Part shown: piece by piece, positions 14,484-19,951 of the stretch
Position numbering within the stretch: the first letter of the stretch is position 1
Layout: every line of letters starts with the position of its first letter
Source: Opitutia bacterium
GTDB taxonomy: Bacteria; Verrucomicrobiota; Verrucomicrobiia; Opitutales; UBA953
Direction of reading: 5' to 3'
NCBI GenBank assembly: GCA_947378845.1
Contig: CANCLQ010000024.1
Location: 1 to 19,951 of the forward strand
Length of the DNA stretch: 19,951 nucleotides
The notes under the pieces: model-generated
Databases searched by the model: none
The model's input: the letters and a program-made list of their open reading frames with translations, nothing else
What the model was told of the DNA's origin: nothing
Position numbers and translations under genes: made by a program

Positions 14484-15017
14484 ATGTCACTCAAATCTTC
14501 TACTCTCACTAAGGCCGACGCGATTATCGCGCAGTACCCGCAGAAACGTAGTGCAGCACTTCCCCTCTTGCACCTCGTGCAAGCCGATCGCGGTTACATT
14601 ACGCAAGATGACATGGCCTGGGTCGCCGAAAAAATCGGTGTCGCCCCGATGCAAGTTTTAGAAGTCGTCACCTTCTACCCGATGTTCCGTCAAAGCCCCA
14701 CGGGTCGTCGTCACGTCAAAGTTTGTCGCACGCTCTCGTGCGCTTTGCGCGGTTCGTACGCTCTCATGGAGAGTTTAGAAAAATCTCTGAACTGCCCTCG
14801 CGGCGAAACTTCACCCGATGGCGACTTCACCCTCGAGTTCGTCGAGTGCATTGCCGACTGCGGTTGCGGTCCCGTCGTGCAAGTTGATCACGCTTTATTT
14901 GAAAACGTCGCCCCTGAAAAAGCCGGCGAGTTCACCCAACAACTTAAGGCCAGCTTGAAGGACGCCAATTACGGCAAAGCTGCTCCTGCACCTGGCACGC
15001 CAGAGTGGAACGGATAA
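14484..15017 (+). CDS. nuoE: NADH-quinone oxidoreductase subunit E
   Basis: The 177-aa thioredoxin-like subunit of the NADH-dehydrogenase module carries the [2Fe-2S] cluster N1a. Ligands are C81 and C86 (VCRTLSC) and C122 and C126 (ECIADCGCGP). The helical N-terminal half contains the family's RSAALPLLHLVQADRGYI and VTFYPMF segments. It starts 3 bp after nuoD, and the last 20 residues (rich in Ala and Pro) are a low-complexity tail. It works directly with NuoF, encoded next. Confidence 0.95.
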   Translation: MSLKSSTLTKADAIIAQYPQKRSAALPLLHLVQADRGYITQDDMAWVAEKIGVAPMQVLEVVTFYPMFRQSPTGRRHVKVCRTLSCALRGSYALMESLEKSLNCPRGETSPDGDFTLEFVECIADCGCGPVVQVDHALFENVAPEKAGEFTQQLKASLKDANYGKAAPAPGTPEWNG

Positions 15018-15037
15018 AATTTTAATTCTTTTATAAA

Positions 15038-16387
15038 ATGTCCGCCGTCGAACGCCCACTCATTTACGCGAACCTTCGCAAACCTGGCTACACAGTCGAT
15101 CTCGACTGTTACATTAAGCACGGCGGCTACGAGGCTTTGAAGAAAGCCGTGGCGATGAAGCCGGAAGAAGTTTGCAAAGAAGTCGAAGTCTCCGGCCTTC
15201 GCGGTCGCGGTGGTGCAGGTTTCCCCACGGGTATGAAGTGGAAATTCCTCGACCGTAAATCGGGCAAGCCCTGCTACCTCGTCGTCAACGCCGATGAATC
15301 TGAACCCGGCACTTACAAGGATCGCCAAATTATTTATAAGGACCCTCACCAAATGCTTGAAGGCATCGCCATCACCGCTTGGGCGATTCAAGCGAAACAA
15401 ACTTTTATTTATATCCGTGGCGAATTCCAACACGGCGCTCAAATTCTCGAGAACGCCATCGCCGAAGCGAAAGCAAAAGGTTTTCTCGGTAACAATATTT
15501 TAGGCACAGGTTATTCATGCGACGTCGTCGTGCACCGCGGCGGAGGTTGCTATGTTTGCGGAGAAGAAACTGGCCTCATCGAATCACTCGAAGGCAAACG
15601 TGGCTATCCACGTATCAAGCCTCCTTACTTCCCTGCCGTACTCGGACTCTATAATTGCCCAACGATTGTAAACAACGCCGAGACCATGGCCCAAGTGAAA
15701 CACGTGCTCGCTTTCGGTGGCGCGGAGTTCGCGAAGATCGGAATCCCGGGCGACAGCGGCACGCACATTTGGGGTGTCAGCGGCTTGGTTAAACGTCCCG
15801 GACTTTACGAAATCGAAGCGGGCAAGGCGACCTTCGGACAATTACTTTATGATTTCTGTGGTGGCCCTCTCGAAGGACGCACCTTCAAAGCAATCATTCC
15901 TGGAGGCTCCTCGACGAAGATTTTAAAATTCGGCGAACGCTTCAAAGGTAAGCTCCCTAACGGACAAGAATTCGATTGGGCTCTTGAAGACATTCCTCTC
16001 GATTCTAATAGCATCGCTGCGTGCGGCACTGGACTCGGAACAGGCGGCACCATCGTCATCGATGACTCGGTCGAAATGATTCAAGCACTCTCGAATCTAA
16101 ATGCGTTCTACGCTCACGAGACTTGCGGACAGTGCACACCTTGCCGCGAAGGTTCACTTTGGTTGAGCCGCGTTTCGAAACGTATCACCACCGGTGGTGG
16201 ACTCGAAACCGACGTTCCCCTCTTGCTCGACATCGCCAATCAAGTGGCGGGTCGCACCATCTGCGCACACGGCGAAGCCGTCGCCTGGCCCGTTCAGTCT
16301 GCTGTTCCTAAATTTAAAGACGAATACCTCGACTCGATCCGCCGCCGTAAAAACGGCGAAGAAGTTTCGAGCGTGAAGTTGATTTAA
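15038..16387 (+). CDS. nuoF: NADH-quinone oxidoreductase subunit F
   Basis: The 449-aa subunit binds NADH and FMN and carries [4Fe-4S] cluster N3, the electron entry point of complex I. The nucleotide-binding segment is GLRGRGGAGFPTGMKW (53-68), followed by NADESEPGTYKDR (84-96) and GEETGLIESLEGKRG (175-189). Cluster ligands are C363, C366, C369 (ETCGQCTPCREG) and C409 (TICAHGEA). It is the last gene of the block. A REP-like palindrome begins at the first base after its TAA, where nuoG would be expected. Confidence 0.96.
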   Translation: MSAVERPLIYANLRKPGYTVDLDCYIKHGGYEALKKAVAMKPEEVCKEVEVSGLRGRGGAGFPTGMKWKFLDRKSGKPCYLVVNADESEPGTYKDRQIIYKDPHQMLEGIAITAWAIQAKQTFIYIRGEFQHGAQILENAIAEAKAKGFLGNNILGTGYSCDVVVHRGGGCYVCGEETGLIESLEGKRGYPRIKPPYFPAVLGLYNCPTIVNNAETMAQVKHVLAFGGAEFAKIGIPGDSGTHIWGVSGLVKRPGLYEIEAGKATFGQLLYDFCGGPLEGRTFKAIIPGGSSTKILKFGERFKGKLPNGQEFDWALEDIPLDSNSIAACGTGLGTGGTIVIDDSVEMIQALSNLNAFYAHETCGQCTPCREGSLWLSRVSKRITTGGGLETDVPLLLDIANQVAGRTICAHGEAVAWPVQSAVPKFKDEYLDSIRRRKNGEEVSSVKLI

Positions 16388-16418
16388 GGTAGGGGCGACA
16401 CTCCGTGGCGCCCCTACC
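16388..16418. repeat. Self-complementary REP-like palindrome directly after nuoF
   Basis: The outer arms GGTAGGGGCG / CGCCCCTACC (10 bp) enclose a further CAC/GTG pair and a TCC loop, with one mismatch. Both ends carry the GTAG head, so it looks like two convergent units fused into one. It begins on the base after the nuoF stop and probably ends the nuo transcript or protects its 3' end. There is no T-run. Confidence 0.75.
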
Positions 16419-16419
16419 C

Positions 16420-16503
16420 GGTCCGCGCGGAGCGCGACCCTACCCAATTCAATTCTGCATCGGGTAGGGACGTCGCTCCGTCGACGTCCGCTACACCCCT
16501 ACC
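16420..16503. repeat. Back-to-back type-A REP-like pair plus a half unit
   Basis: A reversed A unit (16420-16445, GGTCCGCGCGG arm, ending ACCCTACCC) and a forward A unit (16462-16492, GGGTAG head, stem GGACGTCG / CGACGTCC) flank a 16-bp spacer AATTCAATTCTGCATC. After ACA, an isolated CCCCTACC (16496-16503) is the tail of a lost reversed unit. The spacer resembles that at 8502-8517. The region lies between nuoF and ppnP. Confidence 0.75.
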
Positions 16504-16550
16504 AAAATCCCCCTTGTCACCGTGTCATCTCACCCCCTACTTTGCATCCC

Positions 16551-16865
16551 ATGGAATTCCCAAACGTTAAAGCTGTCGCTAAAGCCAACGTCTACTTCGA
16601 AGGCAAAGTTGTCTCTCACTCCATCTTCCTCGCGAGCGGTGAAAAGAAAACCCTCGGACTGATCTACGCGGGCTCTTACCACTTCGGTACCGATAAAGCC
16701 GAAATTATGGAAATCACCGACGGCTCATGCGTTGTCACCATCGACGGCTCCAAGGACTCCAAGACTTACGCCGCAGGCACGCAGTTCAATGTTCCCGCCA
16801 AGTCTGGCTTCACTATCGCCGTTCCTTCGGGCATCTGCCAATACATTTGCAGTTTCATTGGTTAA
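16551..16865 (+). CDS. ppnP: Pyrimidine/purine nucleoside phosphorylase
   Basis: The 104-aa single-domain cupin matches the PpnP (YaiE, DUF1255) family, whose E. coli member phosphorolyses several purine and pyrimidine nucleosides to base plus ribose 1-phosphate in the cytoplasm. The pattern NVYFEGKVVSHSIFL, GLIYAGSYHFGTDKAEIMEITDG, AAGTQFNVPAKSGF and a closing YICSFIG follows E. coli PpnP along its full length. I take the ATG at 16551; an in-frame TTG at 16542 would add three residues. It lies 47 bp after the REP-like cluster, so it is probably transcribed separately from nuo. No Shine-Dalgarno. Confidence 0.9.
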   Translation: MEFPNVKAVAKANVYFEGKVVSHSIFLASGEKKTLGLIYAGSYHFGTDKAEIMEITDGSCVVTIDGSKDSKTYAAGTQFNVPAKSGFTIAVPSGICQYICSFIG

Positions 16866-16924
16866 ACGTCGCTCGTTGAATCGAGCACGCTTGCCATTAC
16901 GTACGAGTCGCTAAACCTAAAATT

Positions 16925-18139
16925 ATGTCAGACACGTTTAGCAGCTCTCCCACCGCAGGCATTCCGCCGGCCAAGGAACGTCCATGGGTTCAGCTCAAAA
17001 CGTTTACATCTAAGCCAAACATTTTCCGCTCAATGGTCGGCGAAGTTTCGCCCGACGCTCGCCAAGGCGACATCGTTGCCGCCTACGATAAACAGGGCTC
17101 GCCCATCGGCTACGGTTTTTGGAATCCCGGCGCACCGATTGCTCTGCGCATTGTAAAATCAACCACCGGTAAGCCCGACGAGGCCTGGTTCGAGGCCGCC
17201 ATTCAACGCGCGGTTTCATTGCGTCGCGAAATCTTAAAAATCGATGCCGACACCGATGCGTATCGCGTCATCAATGGCGACGGCGATTTTCTCTCCGGCC
17301 TCGTGGTTGATAAACTCGGCGACACCCTCTCCATCGAAGTCTCCTCCATCGCCGTGATGCGTCGCCTGCCGCGCTGGATTAAAATTTTACACGAAGCCAT
17401 CGGTACTAAAAAAGAGATCGTCCAAGTCGACGAACACGTCGCACGCGTCGAGGGCATCATGCCGTCCGATATTCCGAGCTCGTCCGTTCGCTTCGTAAAA
17501 ATCAAAGAGTTTGGTGTCATTCAAGAAGTCGACTTCGCCGACGGACACAAAACGGGCTTCTTCTGTGATCAACGCGACAATCGCCGTCGCTTCGCCAACC
17601 TCACGAAAGGCCTGCGCGTGCTTGATCTCTGCTGTTATTCCGGTGGTTTCTCTGTAGCCGCTAAATTAGCTGGCGCCACCGAAGTCACGGGCGTCGACCT
17701 CGATGAAAAAGCCATCGAACGTGCTAAGCGAAACATGAATTTGAATAACGTGCGCTGCGAATTTGTGCACGCCGATGCGTTCAGCTGGATTCGCCAAATG
17801 CAAAAGAACGGAAAGACCTGGGATGTCGTCCTCTGCGATCCCCCGAAATTCGTGGATAGCCGCGATGAAGAATTCCAAGCCGAAGGTCTGAAGAAATATA
17901 ACGACCTTAACGTCCTCGCGATGCAACTCGTCGCCCCCAACGGCATCTTCATAACCTGCTCCTGTTCTGGATTAGTATCGCCTGAAGCGTTTGAAGAAAT
18001 TGTTTCTAAGGCTGCTCACCGCTACGCTCGCCGTCTGCAAATTTTTGATCGCACTGGCCCAGGCGGCGACCACCCCAACGCATCCAACCATCCCGAAGGC
18101 CGTTATCTGAAGGTGATTTGGAGTAGGATTGTTAACTAG
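16925..18139 (+). CDS. rlmI: RlmI-like SAM-dependent rRNA cytosine methyltransferase
   Basis: The 404-aa cytoplasmic enzyme matches the RlmI family (E. coli: m5C1962 of 23S rRNA). A PUA RNA-binding domain lies at about residues 22-100. The central region includes GFFCDQRDNRR (211-221). The Rossmann methyltransferase domain has VLDLCCYSGGFS (232-243, SAM-binding), GVDLDEKAI (256-264), CDPPKF (304-309) and TCSCSG (344-349), the last with the catalytic cysteine region. Both the domain order and length match. The exact target nucleotide is inferred from the family only. It lies 59 bp after ppnP, and a composite REP-like element begins 21 bp after its stop. Confidence 0.85.
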   Translation: MSDTFSSSPTAGIPPAKERPWVQLKTFTSKPNIFRSMVGEVSPDARQGDIVAAYDKQGSPIGYGFWNPGAPIALRIVKSTTGKPDEAWFEAAIQRAVSLRREILKIDADTDAYRVINGDGDFLSGLVVDKLGDTLSIEVSSIAVMRRLPRWIKILHEAIGTKKEIVQVDEHVARVEGIMPSDIPSSSVRFVKIKEFGVIQEVDFADGHKTGFFCDQRDNRRRFANLTKGLRVLDLCCYSGGFSVAAKLAGATEVTGVDLDEKAIERAKRNMNLNNVRCEFVHADAFSWIRQMQKNGKTWDVVLCDPPKFVDSRDEEFQAEGLKKYNDLNVLAMQLVAPNGIFITCSCSGLVSPEAFEEIVSKAAHRYARRLQIFDRTGPGGDHPNASNHPEGRYLKVIWSRIVN

Positions 18140-18160
18140 TTAAGGGGACAAGCTGTATCC

Positions 18161-18311
18161 TGCCTTGGGTAGGGACGTCGCTCCGTCGACGTCCGCTTCA
18201 TCTTTGGTAGGGGCATGACTGCGTCATGCCCGTTCGTCACACGACGTACGAACCTCTGCGTCATTCTATTCTCTCGTCGGTCAACGGACGCGACGCAGTC
18301 GCGCCCCTACC
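18161..18311 (+). repeat. 151-bp composite REP-like element, copy 2
   Basis: It has the same plan as 8512-8662: TGCCTT, hairpin A (18167-18197, stem GGACGTCG / CGACGTCC), TCATCTTT, hairpin B (18206-18231, stem GGGCATGAC / GTCATGCCC, loop TGC), a 54-bp spacer (GTTCGTCACA at the start, GGTCAAC at the end) and reversed hairpin C (18286-18311, stem GGACGCGAC / GTCGCGCCC). The spacer also contains GTTCGT and ACGAAC, which could form a fourth small hairpin. It fills the gap between two convergent genes, rlmI and the photolyase gene, and ends 6 bp before the photolyase stop. Confidence 0.8.
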
Positions 18312-18317
18312 CATCGC

Positions 18318-19856
18318 CTAAATATTATCCATCTTCGCCCTCAACTCATCCGCCTTTTTGCGAATGGCTAATTGCTCCGCGGGCTTCATCGCCATCGCTT
18401 GTCGCACCGCCATTCCAATCCGCGGATTATTCGCAAAACGCTTTTGGTGTCTTAACCAAAAATCCCAATAGAGTGCATTCAACGGGCAAGCCTTAGGGCC
18501 TAGTCTGTCCTTTGGATCATACACACAGTCCGAACAATAGTCGGACATTTTTCCAATATAACTCGCGGCACAAACGTACGGCTTACTCGCTAAAAATCCG
18601 CCGTCGGCGTGCTGACTCATGCCAATCACATTCGGCAACTCGACCCATTCAAAAGCATCAATATACACGCCTAAAAACCACTGCTCGACCTCGCGGGGAT
18701 TAACTCCCGCCGTCAGACAAAAAGATCCAATCACCATCAGCCGTTGAATGTGGTGCGCGTACGCAGTGGTGAGGGATTGGCCAATCGAACAGCGCAGACA
18801 GTTCATCTTCGTTTGTCCGTCCCAGAACCATTTCGGCAACGCCACCTGATGATCCAATGCATTGCCATCCCGATAACTCGGCATCTTCGCCCAATACACG
18901 CCGCGAATATATTCCCGCCATCCGATGATTTGACGCACAAAACCTTCCGTCGCAGCCAACGGCACCACATCAGGTTCAGCTTCATGTCGCGCGACCGCCG
19001 CAGCCGCGACTTCCTGCGGTGATAACATTTTCACATTGAGTGCAAAAGAAAGTCGCGAGTGAAATAAACGATCCGAAGTCGTATTCATCGCGTCTTCGTA
19101 ATCACCAAAATTAGGCAAGCCATGCGCAATAAATGCACGTAGTTGTTTTAAAGCTTCTGCGCGATTCTCAGGCCACGGAAAATTTTCAGCCGACGGCTCA
19201 CCAAAAGTTTTTACACCCGCTGCTTGAATTTCCGTCCATAAATTGCGGTGATCATGGTTAAAGTCCCACGTCTTTGGTAACGCTGGTTTACCCTTCCAGG
19301 GCTTACGATTATCGTGGTCGTAATTCCACTTCCCGCCCTTTGGTCCGCCATCTGCGTCCATCAATAATCCTGAACGCTTTCGCACGACGCGATAATACGA
19401 TTCCATTAACCATCGCTTAGCATCGGGTTGAAAATGTTGAGCCACGCCCTTCCGTTCATCCAGAAAGTGCTCGGATGATTTGATCGCCGCAGGCAAGCCA
19501 CATGTCTTTGCAAAATCTGCTAAGTCTTGGTCGACCCGATACTCATCCGGCTCCTGATATTCCAGGCGCGTCGCTTTCACTTCCTTAAAAACCAGTCGCA
19601 AGTTTTCAGCGAAACTGTGCCGATTGTCTTTATCGCTGATTTTAAAATACCGCACCTGGTGACCGTTTTTACGCAACTGCTCTGCCAGCGAACGCATGCC
19701 CGCAAAAATCGCGACGACCTTCTGGGCGTGATGCCGAACGTAATCCGTCTCCGATCGTACCTCCATCATCACATAGACTACCTTGGCATCGACCTTACCA
19801 AACCACGAATGCCGCTCGTTGAGCTGATCGCCTAAAATAAGTCTCACACAAGCCAT
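18318..19856 (-). CDS. Iron-sulfur bacterial cryptochrome/photolyase (PhrB type)
   Basis: The 512-aa flavoprotein belongs to the FeS-BCP group of prokaryotic (6-4) photolyases, which use blue light to repair UV (6-4) photoproducts. The start MACVRLILGDQLN is typical; an upstream in-frame TTG at 19871 is less likely. Four cysteines match the [4Fe-4S] ligands of Agrobacterium PhrB (C350, C438, C441, C454). They are C353 (MNCLRC), C441 and C444 (DYCSDC) and C457 (KACPLN), with identical spacing of 88, 3 and 13. FAD-domain segments LFHSRLSFALN, GWREYIRGVYW and YAHHIQRLMV are present, including the paired active-site His. Repair versus signalling cannot be settled from sequence. It is convergent with rlmI and not in an operon within the window. 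Confidence 0.9.
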   Translation of the reverse strand: MACVRLILGDQLNERHSWFGKVDAKVVYVMMEVRSETDYVRHHAQKVVAIFAGMRSLAEQLRKNGHQVRYFKISDKDNRHSFAENLRLVFKEVKATRLEYQEPDEYRVDQDLADFAKTCGLPAAIKSSEHFLDERKGVAQHFQPDAKRWLMESYYRVVRKRSGLLMDADGGPKGGKWNYDHDNRKPWKGKPALPKTWDFNHDHRNLWTEIQAAGVKTFGEPSAENFPWPENRAEALKQLRAFIAHGLPNFGDYEDAMNTTSDRLFHSRLSFALNVKMLSPQEVAAAAVARHEAEPDVVPLAATEGFVRQIIGWREYIRGVYWAKMPSYRDGNALDHQVALPKWFWDGQTKMNCLRCSIGQSLTTAYAHHIQRLMVIGSFCLTAGVNPREVEQWFLGVYIDAFEWVELPNVIGMSQHADGGFLASKPYVCAASYIGKMSDYCSDCVYDPKDRLGPKACPLNALYWDFWLRHQKRFANNPRIGMAVRQAMAMKPAEQLAIRKKADELRAKMDNI

Positions 19857-19891
19857 GCCCCAACCTGCCAAAGTTCTTCACAAATGCAAAT

Positions 19892-19951
19892 GGTAGGGGC
19901 ACGACTGGGTAGTGCCTTTCTGCCTTGGGTAGGGACGTCGCTCCGTCGACG
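19892..19951 (+). repeat. REP-like B and A units cut by the window edge
   Basis: A degenerate B unit (19892-19916: GGTAGGGGCACGAC, then GGTAGTGCC in place of the usual right arm) is followed by TTTCTGCCTT and an A unit starting at 19927 (GGGTAGGGACGTCG, then CTCCGTCGACG), which runs off the end. Here B precedes A, the reverse of the order in the 151-bp composite. This is upstream of the photolyase gene, the only REP-like cluster in the window found at a gene's 5' side. Confidence 0.7.

Noticed and set aside
16866..16924. Hairpin between ppnP and rlmI (GCTCG / CGAGC) as a terminator
   Set aside because: The stem has only five base pairs and no T-run, so it is not distinguishable from chance.
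8421..19951. RAYT transposase gene accompanying the repeats
   Set aside because: No protein with the expected short Y1-transposase motifs (HxH and the catalytic Tyr) is encoded in the window; if it exists it is elsewhere.

Overview
The window looks like chromosomal DNA of a Gram-negative member of the Verrucomicrobiota, probably from the Opitutae side. The basis is protein style only: a secreted FecR-domain protein, an autotransporter-type surface protein whose start reads YYWDVNG with a GNWSNANW motif, a PPi-type phosphofructokinase, and almost no Shine-Dalgarno sequences. No rRNA or marker gene is present, so the placement is an inference.

Layout. 1-926 (-): 5' part of a secreted FecR-domain protein that runs off the left edge. 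1042-5026 (-): PPi-dependent phosphofructokinase, adenylosuccinate lyase (purB) and DNA polymerase III delta (holA), transcribed in the order holA, purB, pfp. 5121-5503 (-): remnant of an autotransporter gene reduced to its signal peptide, the first passenger residues and the last 18 codons of the barrel. 5626-6906 (-) cinA and 6954-8420 (+) uvrC diverge from a 47-bp gap. 8664-10595 (-): a tight pair made of an LpxH-like phosphatase and an MGDG-synthase-type glycosyltransferase. 10758-11969 (-): a secreted alginate-lyase-family enzyme, divergent from 12119-16387 (+), a five-gene complex I block nuoBCDEF lacking nuoA and nuoG. 16551-16865 (+): ppnP. 16925-18139 (+): an RlmI-like rRNA methyltransferase. 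18318-19856 (-): an iron-sulfur bacterial photolyase.

The most unusual content lies between the genes. From 8416 onward, five intergenic regions carry copies of one family of GTAG-headed palindromes (REP-like elements). There are three hairpin types, called A, B and C here. They combine into a 151-bp composite found almost intact at 8512-8662 and 18161-18311, and into fragments or other arrangements at 8416-8501, 10674-10709, 16388-16503 and 19892-19951. The stems differ between copies by paired changes that keep base pairing. Copies sit directly at gene 3' ends, and one supplies the uvrC stop codon. The arrangement resembles REP/REPIN elements mobilised by RAYT (TnpA-REP) transposases. No such transposase lies in the window.

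The genes do not form one pathway. This is a housekeeping region: glycolysis, purine synthesis, replication, DNA repair, respiration, nucleoside salvage and rRNA modification, with two cell-envelope or secreted enzymes and one broken surface-protein gene. There is no gene-free stretch above 300 bp; the longest gap, 8421-8663, is almost entirely REP-like sequence.
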